DNA of 64,000 nt from Flavonifractor sp. An100. GTDB lineage: Bacteria > Bacillota > Clostridia > Oscillospirales > Oscillospiraceae. The position numbers and the translations under genes are program-made. The stretch is taken from positions 1 through 64,000 of the forward strand of contig NZ_NFMA01000015.1 of assembly GCF_002161175.1 (NCBI RefSeq), given 5' to 3'. The notes below the pieces were generated by a model. That model had not been told where the DNA came from. It searched no databases and saw only the letters and a program-made list of their open reading frames with translations. Positions 16,429-25,259 of this stretch are shown here, piece after piece (position 1 is the stretch's first letter; each line of letters begins with the position of its first letter).

Positions 16429-18567
16429 TCAAGTCTTGTCGGCCTTCCGGGCCCGGGCCTTTTTGGCGGGGGCGGCGGGGTCCTTAGGAGTGGTCGCTTT
16501 CTTCCGGGCAGGAGCTTTCTTCTCCTTGACGGTGGCCTTTGCTTCAGCGGAAGCCTTCTCCTCCGCGGCCTTGACGGGGGATTTTTTGGCCTTGGCGGCG
16601 GGAGCTTTAGCTTCTTTGTCCGGCGCTTTGTCCGTCTTGGGCTTGCGAACCGGGTTGCGCCGGGTGCAGCGGTAGATCATGGCCGACATGGCGGGTAGGT
16701 CAATGACCAGAGACTGGGGCTGGTCGTGGCAAGGGACCTTTTCCGTCTTCAAAGGAGCCATATCGCCTGTGCCCTGGCCGCCAAACCGGGTCTCATCGGT
16801 ATTGAAAACGGGAGCCCAGGTACCGCCAAAGGGGGCGCCCACCCGGTAGCCCTCCCGGCGGTTGGGGGAGAAGTTGCACACCACGATGAGCGGATTGCCC
16901 TTCTTGTCCCAGCGCAGGAAGGAGACGGTGTTGGCGGTGTTGTCATCGGCGCACAGCCACTGGAAGCCCTGCCAGGAGTCGTCCTGCTGCCACAGGGCGG
17001 GCTGCTCCAGGTAGAAGGCGTTCATGGCCTTGAAGAAGGACTGGGTCTGGCGGTGGGGCTCATATTGCAGCAGGTGCCAGTCCAGGGAATATTCGTAGTG
17101 CCACTCGTTCCACTGACCCAGCTCCGCCCCCATGAAGGTGAGCTTCTTGCCCGGGTGGGTCATCATGTAGGTGTAGAAGGCCCGCACTCCGGCGAATTTC
17201 AGGGGGTTGTCTCCGGGCATCTTGCCGAAGAAGGAGCCCTTCATGTGGACGACCTCGTCATGGGACAGGGGCAGGATGTAGTTCTCCGAGAAGGCGTACA
17301 TCAGGGAGAAGGTGATGTCCCGGTGGTTAAACTGCCGGAAATAGGGGTCCAGCTTGATGTAGTGGCAGATGTCGTTCATCCACCCCATGTTCCACTTGAA
17401 ATTGAAGCCTAGACCACCCTCGTCCACCGGATAGGTCACCTTGGGCCAGGCGGTGGACTCCTCGGCGATCATCAGCACGTCGGGGTGGTCGGCAAAGACG
17501 GCGGTATTCAGCTTCTGTAAAAACTCAATGGCCTCCAGGTTCTCGTGGCCGCCGTTGACGTTGGCCACCCATTCCCCGTCCTGCCGGCCGTAGTCTAGGT
17601 ACAGCATGGAGGACACCGCATCCACCCGCAGGCCGTCCATGTGGTACTCCTCCAGCCAGAACATGGCCGAGGAGAACAGGAAGGAGCGCACCTCATTGCG
17701 GCCGTAGTCAAAGACGTCGGTGCCCCAGTCGGCGTGCTCCCCCTTCCGGGGGTCGGCGTACTCATAGGTGGGGGTGCCGTCGAAGTTGTAAAGACCGAAG
17801 GCGTCCCGGGGGAAGTGGGCGGGGACCCAGTCCATAATCACCCCGATGCCCGCCTGGTGGAGCTGGTCGATGAGGTATTTCAGATCGTCGGGGATGCCGA
17901 AGCGGCTGGTGGCGGCAAAGTAGCCGGTGCACTGGTAGCCCCAGGAGGCGTCCAGAGGGTGTTCCGTCACCGGGAGCAGCTCCACGTGGGTGAAGCCCAT
18001 CTCCTTCAAATAGGGCACCAGGTAGGAGGCGATATCCCGGTAGCTGAGAAATTCGCCCTCCCCCGTCCGGCGCCAGGAGCCCAGATGACATTCATAAATA
18101 TTCATGGGGGCGGTATAAGGAACCTGTTTGGAGCGGTACTCCATCCAGGCCTGATCCCCCCACTGGTAGCCGGTGTTCAGATCGTAGATTTTGGAGGAGA
18201 CGTTGGGGCGGGTGTCGGCGTGGAAGGCAAAGGGATCCGCCTTGCCCACAAAGCCCCCCTCCTCTTTGTGTATGGCGTATTGATAGGAGTCGTACCGTTT
18301 CAGCCCTGGCACAAACACCTCCCAAATACCGCCCTCCACCTTCTCCATAGGGGTGGCCTCCAGGTCCCAACCGTTGAAATCACCAATGAGAGTGACCTTG
18401 GGGGCGTTGGGTGCCCAGACCCGGAACAGGTAGCCCTCTGTGCCGTCCTCCGTCCGGGCCGGGTGGGAGCCAAAGCACCGCCAGGCCCGGGTGGAACGCC
18501 CCTCGGAAAAGGCCTCCAGCTCTAAAAACAGGTCGTGAGAGGAAAGATTTTCCAAATATTTAGACAA
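16429..18567 (-). CDS. glgB: 1,4-alpha-glucan branching enzyme with a long Lys/Ala-rich C-terminal tail
   Basis: GH13 branching enzyme of 712 aa that introduces alpha-1,6 branches in glycogen. Best start is TTG 18567 (SKYLENLSSHDLF) because GAGGTG lies six bases upstream; no in-frame ATG has such a site. CBM48 near residues 30-120, then the GH13 barrel: VELLPVTEHPLDASWGYQ, MDWVPAHFP, DGLRVDAVSSMLYLDYG (nucleophile Asp), VLMIAEESTAWP (acid Glu), LPLSHDEVVHMKGS. The last 76 residues (after YRCT) are about one quarter Lys and one quarter Ala with Pro and Glu, resembling a histone-H1-like or ribosome/nucleic-acid-binding tail that canonical GlgB lacks. First gene of the operon. Confidence 0.96.
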   Translation of the reverse strand: MSKYLENLSSHDLFLELEAFSEGRSTRAWRCFGSHPARTEDGTEGYLFRVWAPNAPKVTLIGDFNGWDLEATPMEKVEGGIWEVFVPGLKRYDSYQYAIHKEEGGFVGKADPFAFHADTRPNVSSKIYDLNTGYQWGDQAWMEYRSKQVPYTAPMNIYECHLGSWRRTGEGEFLSYRDIASYLVPYLKEMGFTHVELLPVTEHPLDASWGYQCTGYFAATSRFGIPDDLKYLIDQLHQAGIGVIMDWVPAHFPRDAFGLYNFDGTPTYEYADPRKGEHADWGTDVFDYGRNEVRSFLFSSAMFWLEEYHMDGLRVDAVSSMLYLDYGRQDGEWVANVNGGHENLEAIEFLQKLNTAVFADHPDVLMIAEESTAWPKVTYPVDEGGLGFNFKWNMGWMNDICHYIKLDPYFRQFNHRDITFSLMYAFSENYILPLSHDEVVHMKGSFFGKMPGDNPLKFAGVRAFYTYMMTHPGKKLTFMGAELGQWNEWHYEYSLDWHLLQYEPHRQTQSFFKAMNAFYLEQPALWQQDDSWQGFQWLCADDNTANTVSFLRWDKKGNPLIVVCNFSPNRREGYRVGAPFGGTWAPVFNTDETRFGGQGTGDMAPLKTEKVPCHDQPQSLVIDLPAMSAMIYRCTRRNPVRKPKTDKAPDKEAKAPAAKAKKSPVKAAEEKASAEAKATVKEKKAPARKKATTPKDPAAPAKKARARKADKT

Positions 18568-18653
18568 AGTGATCACCTCAGAAGTAGAGTAAACTGTAAT
18601 ATCAGCCAAAAAGCACAATGGGGCGTCAAAACAGCTGATATATATTTATATAA

Positions 18654-18682
18654 ATTATACAACAGTGAATAGGTACAGTCAA
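18654..18682 (-). promoter_or_regulatory. Promoter of the glgBCDA operon
   Basis: Minus strand TTGACT (18677-18682), 17-nt spacer, TATAAT (18654-18659), in an AT-rich gap about 90 bases upstream of glgB. Confidence 0.75.
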
Positions 18683-18739
18683 GTAAAATAGGTGTAAACG
18701 GTGTTTTTCTGTCATGAGGTCAAAAAAGTGGCTATGTAT

Positions 18740-18756
18740 CCCGCCAAACTGGCGGG
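18740..18756 (-). terminator. Weak hairpin after the D,D-carboxypeptidase gene
   Basis: CCCGCCA/TGGCGGG arms with an AAC loop, seven bases after the stop codon; the T tract on the minus strand comes only 16 bases later, so termination may be inefficient. Confidence 0.4.
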
Positions 18757-18762
18757 AATACG

Positions 18763-19908
18763 CTACCGGGCCATGAGAAGCTGCCGCAGCATTTGAGAAA
18801 ATATACCGGGTACAGTCAGCCGTTCCACCGGCTGGGCGGCCACAATGGGGATGGTGTCCCGCAGCTGGTCCCCCACATAGACCTCCAGCTGCCCCAAGGT
18901 CTGTCCCTCTTCCACCGGGGCCTCCACGTCCTGGGCAATGGTCAGCTGGGTGGTCACCTGGCTGGCCTCCCCCTTGGACACTAAAATTTTACAGCTGCGT
19001 TGAAGCTGGGGCTGCACCTGGGCCGCTGTACCCAGCAGCACGTCCACCGGGGCCAGAGGAGTCTCCGGATAGACATTCACCACAGCGTAGTTGGCAAAGC
19101 CGTAGTCCAGCAGCTTTTTGGCGTCCTCAAAGCGCTGGGCGGTGGTGGGGGCCTTCATGATGACGGCGATGAGTTCCATGCCGTCCCGCTCCGCCGTGGC
19201 CGACATGCAGTACAGCGCCGAGTCGGTGGAGCCGGTTTTCAGTCCCGTGGTCCCGGGGTAGAACCGCACTAGGCGGTTGGTGTTGGTCAGGCCAAAGGTG
19301 CCGTCCCGGATGGAGTCCATCCAGATGGTGGTGTAGTCCCGGATGCTGGGGTGGTTCAAAATGAGCTCCCGGGACATCAGGGCAATGTCATAGGCGGAGG
19401 TGATGTGGCCGTCAGCGGGCAGGCCGGTGCAGTTGAGAAAGTTGGTGTCCTCCATGCCCAGCTCCCGGGCCCGCTCATTCATCCGGGCTACAAAGGCGGT
19501 CTCGCTGCCCGCCACATGCTCTGCCAGGGCTACCGCACAGTCGTTGCCCGAGACCACGGTGACGCATTTGATCATCTCCGACACCGTCATCTGCTCCCCC
19601 TCCTTCAGGTACACCTGGGAGCCCCCCATGCCGGCGGCGTAGGCCGATACGGTGACCGTGTCCTCCAGAGCGATCTGGCCGGAGTCCACCGCCTCCATCA
19701 CCAGCAGCAGGGTCATGATCTTGGTCACGCTGGCCGGCTCCAGCTTGGCGTGGGCGTCCTGCTCGTACAAAATGGTCCCCGTCTCCTTCTCCATCAAAAT
19801 AGAGGAGGCGCAGGACAGCGCCAGCCCGGAGGACTCCTGGGCGGAGACAGCGGGCACTCCGGCGCACAGCACAGCGGCCGTCAATAGGAAAGCGGAAATT
19901 CGCTTCAT
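18763..19908 (-). CDS. dacF: D-alanyl-D-alanine carboxypeptidase, DacF-like (penicillin-binding protein)
   Basis: Secreted, membrane-associated serine peptidase of 381 aa that trims the terminal D-Ala from peptidoglycan stem peptides. Signal peptide at residues 1-23 (MKRISAFLLTAAVLCAGVPA). Active-site motifs: S60-V-T-K63 (serine nucleophile and lysine), S120-G-N122, and K224-T-G226. The C-terminal ~100 residues form the PBP5_C-type beta domain, ending in an amphipathic stretch SQMLRQLLMAR that could anchor it. DacF proteins shape spore cortex in Bacillus; the sporulation assignment here is by similarity only. It is divergent from the phage operon that begins 250 bases away. Confidence 0.93.
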   Translation of the reverse strand: MKRISAFLLTAAVLCAGVPAVSAQESSGLALSCASSILMEKETGTILYEQDAHAKLEPASVTKIMTLLLVMEAVDSGQIALEDTVTVSAYAAGMGGSQVYLKEGEQMTVSEMIKCVTVVSGNDCAVALAEHVAGSETAFVARMNERARELGMEDTNFLNCTGLPADGHITSAYDIALMSRELILNHPSIRDYTTIWMDSIRDGTFGLTNTNRLVRFYPGTTGLKTGSTDSALYCMSATAERDGMELIAVIMKAPTTAQRFEDAKKLLDYGFANYAVVNVYPETPLAPVDVLLGTAAQVQPQLQRSCKILVSKGEASQVTTQLTIAQDVEAPVEEGQTLGQLEVYVGDQLRDTIPIVAAQPVERLTVPGIFSQMLRQLLMAR

Positions 19909-20158
19909 AGTATGATTCCTCCTGATCCATCGTCGTTTGGATGAAATCAGGATGTGGAGCCAAGGACAATTCTATGCGGAGGAAAAAAACGGTATTTTTT
20001 CCGGACAAGCTCATTCCATACCTTAATCCATTTTGTCTGTGAGTTCTGCCGAAAGGGGGCGAAGGGACCATGGTGGCGCAGGTTTTTTGATTTTTTTCCA
20101 ATCGGGACGCAACTGTGCAACTTTTTTCCCCTGCCTGGGGAGGGTGAGGAGGGATGGG
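19909..20158. other. Divergent intergenic region between dacF and the phage operon
   Basis: No gene, integrase remnant, tRNA or clear attachment repeat is visible here. A short inverted repeat GGAAAAAAT...ATTTTTTCC at about 19985-20000 is AT-rich. I see no convincing sigma-A promoter for the phage operon, so it may depend on another sigma factor or an activator. Confidence 0.5.
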
Positions 20159-20455
20159 ATGGCAAAGGCTGGGCTCCCGGGGCGGGAGCAGATTTTAAAG
20201 CGGATGTGGAAATTGGCCAACACCGGAGTGGGAGACGCGGTGCGGCTGGCCTGCTTCCCCGAGGAGCAGTGGGGCACGCTGGAAAACCTGGAGCTGGACG
20301 CCCTGACGGAATTTAAACGGGGGGCCAACGGGGTCATCGAGCTGAAGTTTTCCGACCGGGGCAGGCTGCTGGAGCGGCTGCTGGACGCCTGTGACCACAG
20401 CGGAGAGGAGCAGGTGGACCGCTTTTTGCGGGCCATGGAGGAGAAGGGGGAGTAA
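20159..20455 (+). CDS. Phage operon first gene, possible terminase small subunit
   Basis: Predicted 98-aa protein from ATG 20159 after GAGGAGGG; the open frame extends upstream to 20033 but without a ribosome site. N-terminal basic helix (MAKAGLPGREQILKRMWKLA) and a helical C-terminus (LLERLLDACDHSGEEQVDRF). No family motif that I recognise with confidence. Its place immediately before the large terminase subunit is where small terminase subunits, which choose the DNA to be packaged, are found. Confidence 0.7.
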   Translation: MAKAGLPGREQILKRMWKLANTGVGDAVRLACFPEEQWGTLENLELDALTEFKRGANGVIELKFSDRGRLLERLLDACDHSGEEQVDRFLRAMEEKGE

Positions 20456-20458
20456 GCC

Positions 20459-21721
20459 GTGGAGGAGATGGTGTTTTCCCCCAAACAGCGCCAGGTGCTC
20501 ACCTGGTGGAGACCCAACTCCCCCCACTGGGACCGCCAGGCCATCATCTGCGACGGGGCGGTGCGCAGCGGCAAGACCCTGTGCACCGGCCTGTCCTTTT
20601 TCTGCTGGGCCATGCGCTCCTTCCATCGGAGAAATTTTGCCCTGTGCGGCAAAACCATCGTCTCGGTGCGGCGGAACCTGTTGGATGAGCTGCTTCCCCT
20701 GCTACAGAGCATGGGCTTTCAGTGTGACCAGAAGGTGTCCCGGAACATCCTGAAGGTACGACTGGGCAACCACGCCAACACCTTTTACCTCTTTGGCGGT
20801 AAGGATGAGGGCTCCGCCGCCCTCATCCAGGGCATTACCCTGGCAGGGGCCCTCCTGGACGAGGTGGCCCTCATGCCCCGCTCCTTTGTGGAGCAGGCGG
20901 TGGCCCGGTGCTCGGTGACGGGGAGCCGGCTGTGGTTCTCCTGCAACCCCGAGTCCCCTGCCCACTGGTTCTACCGGGAGTGGATTTTAAAGGCGGAGGA
21001 GAAAAAGGTTTTACGCCTGCAGTTCACCATGGCGGACAATCCCGGGCTGTCCCCGGAGGTGCTTCGGCGGTATCAGGACATGTTCCAGGGCACCTTTTAC
21101 CGCCGCTTCGTGCTGGGGGAGTGGGTGGCCGCCGAGGGGCGAGTTTACGACTTCTTTGATGAGAGCTATGTCGCGCCCCTTCCCCAGGGGGAGCTTACCG
21201 ACTGGCACATCTCCTGCGACTACGGCACCCTCAACCCCACCTCCATGGGCCTGTGGGGCCGGCAGGGCGGGGTGTGGTACCGGGTGGCGGAATTTTATTA
21301 CGACGCCCGGCAGCAGCGCAGGCAGAAGACCGACGAGGAGTACGCCGACGCCCTGGCCGCCCTGGCGGGAGGACGGGAGATCCAGGGAGTGGTGGTGGAC
21401 CCATCGGCGGCCAGCTTTCTGGAGACCCTGCGCCGCCGGGGCTGGCGGGTGCGGAAGGCCCACAACGAGGTGCTCGCCGGCATCCGCCTCACCGCCCGGC
21501 TGCTGAAAAGCCGCCGCCTGGTAATCTGCCAGGGCTGTGCCGACGCCATCCGGGAGTTCTCCCTCTACCGCTGGGAGGAGCAAGGGGACGGTCAGGACCG
21601 GGTGCGAAAGGAGCACGACCACGCCATGGATGAGATCCGCTATTTTGCCGCTACTGTGGCCGCCAGGGACACGGGCAGCGGTGAATTTTTTGCCCTGGGC
21701 GTGGAGCGGGGCGCCTTTTGA
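20459..21721 (+). CDS. Terminase large subunit, PBSX family
   Basis: DNA-packaging motor of 420 aa. GTG 20459 is chosen because AAGGGGG lies eight bases upstream; an ATG nine bases later sits directly on a purine run. Walker A is GAVRSGKT (33-40), the Walker B/DE-like box is ALLDEVALMP (131-140), and motif LWFSCNPESPAHWFYREW follows. The C-terminal half has the RNase-H-like nuclease signature DYGTLNPTSMGLW and VVVDPSAASF, with a late Asp in the HDHAMDEIRYF segment. All ATPase and nuclease residues appear intact, so packaging activity is plausible. Confidence 0.95.
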   Translation: MEEMVFSPKQRQVLTWWRPNSPHWDRQAIICDGAVRSGKTLCTGLSFFCWAMRSFHRRNFALCGKTIVSVRRNLLDELLPLLQSMGFQCDQKVSRNILKVRLGNHANTFYLFGGKDEGSAALIQGITLAGALLDEVALMPRSFVEQAVARCSVTGSRLWFSCNPESPAHWFYREWILKAEEKKVLRLQFTMADNPGLSPEVLRRYQDMFQGTFYRRFVLGEWVAAEGRVYDFFDESYVAPLPQGELTDWHISCDYGTLNPTSMGLWGRQGGVWYRVAEFYYDARQQRRQKTDEEYADALAALAGGREIQGVVVDPSAASFLETLRRRGWRVRKAHNEVLAGIRLTARLLKSRRLVICQGCADAIREFSLYRWEEQGDGQDRVRKEHDHAMDEIRYFAATVAARDTGSGEFFALGVERGAF

Positions 21722-21763
21722 GGGCAGACAAAACCTATGGAAAAGGGAGAGGGGACGCGTGGA

Positions 21764-22903
21764 ATGAAGTGGTGGAAACGAAAGCGAGGGGAGCTTCCAG
21801 CCCCAGTGGTCCAGGTGCGCCGGGAGAACGGCCATCCCTTTGGGATGCTGGAGCGCTACACTCCCCTGCACACCGGGGAACTGAATTTGTACCGGACCAT
21901 CCGGGAGGGGGTGCCCATTGTGGACGCCGCCGTGTGGAAGCTGGTACGCCTGTGCGGAGGGGTATCGGTGAAGGCCGGGGACAGCCGGGCCCAGGCGGAG
22001 CTGGAGCGGTTTTGGCGGACGGTGGACACCGGCTGGGGCCAGCGGGGGGTACAGTCCTTTCTGGACCGGTATCTGGACGACCTGTTCACCTGTGGCCACG
22101 GTCTGGGGGAGATAGTTCTGTCCGGAGACGGGCGGGAGATCGCCGCTTTGCTGTGTGCCGACTCCCGGCAGGTGGAGGTGAAGGAGGGGGAGAGCCCCAT
22201 GGACTTCAAGCTGTGCCTGCGGGGGGTGGGGGAGCCGGAGGAGCTGCCCTGGCAGGAGCTGCTCCTCTTCACCCCCTTTCAGCCCACGGCAGACGCCCCC
22301 TACGGGGTGTCTCTGCTGAGCTCCATGCCCTTTCTGGCGGGTATTTTGCTGAAAATTTTCCAGGCCACCGGTCAGAACTGGGAGCGGGCAGGCAACCTGC
22401 GCTTCGCCGTAGTGTGTAAGCCCGAGGAGGGCGAGGGGGCCTTTGCCCAGGAGCGCTGCCGCCAGATTGCCGGGGAGTGGTCGGCGGCCATGGACGCCGG
22501 ACGGGCGGGGACGGTGCGGGACTTTGTGGCGGTGGGGGACGTGGACATCAAGGTCATCGGCGCCGACAGCCCCGTCCTGGACAGTCAGGTGCCCGTGCGG
22601 CAGATTTTGGAGCAGTTGGTGGCCCGGACAGGCATCCCGCCCTTTATGTTGGGGCTGTCCTGGTCCTCCACCGAGCGGATGAGCACCCAGCAGGCCGACC
22701 TGCTCACCAGCGAGATCACCGCCATCCGCCGCAGTGTGGAGCCGGTGCTGTACCGGGTGGCGGAGCTGTGGCTGCGGCTACATGGCTTTGACGACCGGGT
22801 GGAGCTGGTGTGGGAGGACATCAACCTCCAGGACATTGTGGAGGAGGCCAAGGCCCAGCTCTATCAGGCCCAGGCCCAACAGTACAAGGAGGAGAAGGCG
22901 TGA
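21764..22903 (+). CDS. Phage portal protein
   Basis: Protein of 379 aa forming the dodecameric ring through which DNA enters the capsid. The start at ATG 21764 (MKWWKRKRGELPA) is preferred over ATG 21737, which lacks a ribosome site. Portal-like features: PLHTGELNLYRTIREGVPIV, long alpha/beta core, LEQLVARTGIPPFMLGLSWS with STERMSTQQADLLTSEITAI, and an acidic, Gln-rich C-terminal helix. Its stop overlaps the start of the protease gene (GTGA). Confidence 0.9.
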   Translation: MKWWKRKRGELPAPVVQVRRENGHPFGMLERYTPLHTGELNLYRTIREGVPIVDAAVWKLVRLCGGVSVKAGDSRAQAELERFWRTVDTGWGQRGVQSFLDRYLDDLFTCGHGLGEIVLSGDGREIAALLCADSRQVEVKEGESPMDFKLCLRGVGEPEELPWQELLLFTPFQPTADAPYGVSLLSSMPFLAGILLKIFQATGQNWERAGNLRFAVVCKPEEGEGAFAQERCRQIAGEWSAAMDAGRAGTVRDFVAVGDVDIKVIGADSPVLDSQVPVRQILEQLVARTGIPPFMLGLSWSSTERMSTQQADLLTSEITAIRRSVEPVLYRVAELWLRLHGFDDRVELVWEDINLQDIVEEAKAQLYQAQAQQYKEEKA

Positions 22904-23829
22904 ATATTGTAAAGGAATCCCAGGGGGGCCAGCGTGCCCCCGTCAGCGGAGAGGATTTGGCCCTTATCAGTGCTCTGGCTCGGAAGGAGATGGGGGCGGA
23001 GGAGGTATACACCTTCTCGGTGCGGCTGTGTGACAACGAGGTGGACCGGGACTTTGAGCGCTTCGCCCCCCAGACCCTGGAGGAGCTGGCCGGACTGTTC
23101 GTGGGAAAAAGCGGCATCTTTGACCACCAGTGGTCCGCCCAGGGTCAGGCCGCCCGAATTTACAAGACGGAGGTCATCCGGGAGACCGCCCTCACCCGGG
23201 CGGGAGACCCCTACTGCTGGCTGAAGGGCTACGCCTACATGGTACGTACCGACAAAACCAAGGACTTGATTGCCGAGATCGAGGGGGGCATCAAAAAAGA
23301 GGTGAGCGTGGGCTGCGCCGTGGAGCGCTCGGTGTGCTCCATCTGCGGGAAGGACCTGTGTAAGGAGAGCTGCGGCCACAAGAAGGGGGAGGTCTACGAC
23401 GGGCGGCTGTGCTACGCCAGCCTGGAGGGGGCGGCCGACGCCTATGAGTTCTCCTTTGTGGCGGTGCCCGCCCAGCCCCGGGCGGGGGTGGTGAAGGGCC
23501 GGGGGAGCGGCCTTATGCGCCTGAAAGATCTGGCCGCCGGGGACGGCCAGCTGGAGCGGGAGCTGAAGCAGCTGGAGGAGGAGGCCCGGATGGGCCGGGA
23601 CTATCTCAAGGGACTGCGGGACGAGGTGGTCCGTTTGGGGCTGTTGGCGGGCCTGGGCCTGGAACGGGAGGTGCTCCAAAGCATGGCCGATAAGCTGGAC
23701 TATGAGCAGCTCCTGTCCGCCAAGGAGGCCTACGGCCGCCGGGCGGGGGAGCGCTATCCAATCCGGCCCCAGCTGAGCTACGGCCAGCGGGAGGAAAAGA
23801 ACCAGGCCGACGGGGCCTTTTTGATCTGA
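22900..23829 (+). CDS. Phage prohead protease with embedded four-cysteine zinc motif
   Basis: Protein of 309 aa predicted to mature the capsid shell. GTG 22900 overlaps the portal stop and follows AAGGAGGAGAAG. The N-terminal ~190 residues look like a phage serine-type prohead protease: GIFDHQWSAQGQAARIYKTE with the His, and KKEVSVGCAVE with the Ser. Inserted just after is CSICGKDLCKESCGHKKGEV with further Cys, a probable zinc-binding loop. YEFSFVAVPAQPRAGVVKG marks the end of the protease domain. The C-terminal ~100 residues are charged and helical, resembling a scaffold segment fused to the protease; no separate scaffold gene is visible. Confidence 0.85.
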   Translation: MNIVKESQGGQRAPVSGEDLALISALARKEMGAEEVYTFSVRLCDNEVDRDFERFAPQTLEELAGLFVGKSGIFDHQWSAQGQAARIYKTEVIRETALTRAGDPYCWLKGYAYMVRTDKTKDLIAEIEGGIKKEVSVGCAVERSVCSICGKDLCKESCGHKKGEVYDGRLCYASLEGAADAYEFSFVAVPAQPRAGVVKGRGSGLMRLKDLAAGDGQLERELKQLEEEARMGRDYLKGLRDEVVRLGLLAGLGLEREVLQSMADKLDYEQLLSAKEAYGRRAGERYPIRPQLSYGQREEKNQADGAFLI

Positions 23830-23884
23830 GGGAGAGCGGCGGGGGGACCCGCCCTTCCAAAATACATAAGGGAGGCAGCAAGGT

Positions 23885-24223
23885 ATGAGCAAATTTTCCT
23901 TTGAGGACATCGGTGCGGTGGTGGCCACCTTCGCCGCGGGTAGCGGCGTGAAGGGCGGCCAGGTGGTGAAGGTGACGGAAAACGGAACCGTGGATGCCTG
24001 CGGTGACGGGGAGGCCTTCTGCGGCGTGGCCATGGAGCCCCGCAAAGGGGGCGCGGCGGTGCAGGTGAAGGGGTTTGTCACTGTGCCCTACACCGGGGAG
24101 CTGACCCTGGGATGGGCCACCCTGGCCGCCAACGGCAGCGGCGGCGTGAAGGCCAATTCCACCGGCGTACAGGCCCTGGTGGTCAGCGTGGACGGTGTGG
24201 ACACCGCTGTGGTGTGTCTGTAA
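23885..24223 (+). CDS. Phage capsid decoration/stabilisation protein (DUF2190-like)
   Basis: Predicted 112-aa, beta-rich, glycine-rich protein starting MSKFSFEDIGAVVATFAAGS, after GGGAGGCAGC. Size, composition and location between the protease and the major capsid gene match small head-decoration proteins. GVKGGQVVKVTENGTVDACG and FCGVAMEPRKGGAAVQVKGF resemble the DUF2190 pattern of repeated beta strands. Assignment is by position and general resemblance. Confidence 0.7.
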   Translation: MSKFSFEDIGAVVATFAAGSGVKGGQVVKVTENGTVDACGDGEAFCGVAMEPRKGGAAVQVKGFVTVPYTGELTLGWATLAANGSGGVKANSTGVQALVVSVDGVDTAVVCL

Positions 24224-24240
24224 ACGGAAAGGAGAGGGAT

Positions 24241-25257
24241 ATGATGGCATTTTCCTATGACAATCTGAAGCTGGACAAGGGCATGTATCAGGAGGCGGGC
24301 AGCACCTTTAGCCAGGTGCTGGAGCGCCAGGACCCCAGCGAGCAGTATAAGGGCACCTCCCTGGAGGGCCTGGACGCCTTCCAGCGCCAGCTCAAGCGCT
24401 TTGACATCAAGGTGAAGGGGGCGGGCAGCGACGTGGTGGAGAAGTTCTTCCGCACCGCCGACTCCGCCGTCCTCTTCCCCGAGTATATCGCCCGTTCGGT
24501 GCGCCAGGGCATGGAGGAGGGGGATATCCTGCCCCACATCACCGCCGCCGTCACCAAGTTCGACGGCATGGACTACCGCTCCATCACCGCCGAGGCCGGG
24601 GGCGAGGATAAGGAGCTGCGCCAGGTGGATGAGGGCGCCTCCATCCCCGCCACCACCATCAAGGTCCAGGCCAACCTGGTCAAGCTGCGCAAGCGGGGCC
24701 GCATGCTGGTGGCCAGCTATGAGGCGGTGCGCTACCAGAAGCTGGACCTGTTCTCCGTCACCCTGCGCCAGATCGGCGCCCACATCGCCCGGGCCCATCT
24801 GGAGGACGCGGTGGATGTGCTGATGAACGGCGACGGCAACGACAATGCCGCCACGGTGGACCAGGTGTCCTCGGACGGCACTTTGACCTATAACGATCTG
24901 GTGGACTTCTGGGCCAAGTTCGATCCCTATGAGATGAACGCCCTGCTGGTCTCTGGAGACGTGATGGTCCAAATGCTCAAGCTCACCGAGCTGCAAAATC
25001 CCCTCACCGGTCTCAACTTCCAGGGCACCGGTAAGCTGACCACCCCCCTGGGGGCCACCCTTCTGCGCACCAGCGTGCTCCCCGCCGGCACTGCCATCGG
25101 CCTGGACAAGCGCTTCGCCCTGGAGATGGTACAGGGCAGCGACGTGATGGTGGAGTATGACAAGCTCATTGACCGGCAACTGGAGCGGGCGGCCATCACC
25201 ACCATCAGCGGCTTTGCCAAGGTGTTCCAGGACGCCAGCCGGGTGCTGGAGGTCTAA
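24241..25257 (+). CDS. Major capsid protein
   Basis: Predicted 338-aa HK97-fold capsid protein, strongly expressed by its ribosome site GGAAAGGAGAGG. N-terminal helix region MMAFSYDNLKLDKGMYQEAG, then a linker, FPEYIARSVRQGMEEGDILP, and the P-domain-like core LVKLRKRGRMLVASYEAVRY ... RQIGAHIARAHLEDAVDVLM. The C-terminus FALEMVQGSDVMVEYDKLID RQLERAAIT is typical of phage capsids with an A-domain. Located three bases before the next gene. Confidence 0.88.
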   Translation: MMAFSYDNLKLDKGMYQEAGSTFSQVLERQDPSEQYKGTSLEGLDAFQRQLKRFDIKVKGAGSDVVEKFFRTADSAVLFPEYIARSVRQGMEEGDILPHITAAVTKFDGMDYRSITAEAGGEDKELRQVDEGASIPATTIKVQANLVKLRKRGRMLVASYEAVRYQKLDLFSVTLRQIGAHIARAHLEDAVDVLMNGDGNDNAATVDQVSSDGTLTYNDLVDFWAKFDPYEMNALLVSGDVMVQMLKLTELQNPLTGLNFQGTGKLTTPLGATLLRTSVLPAGTAIGLDKRFALEMVQGSDVMVEYDKLIDRQLERAAITTISGFAKVFQDASRVLEV

Positions 25258-25259
25258 GA

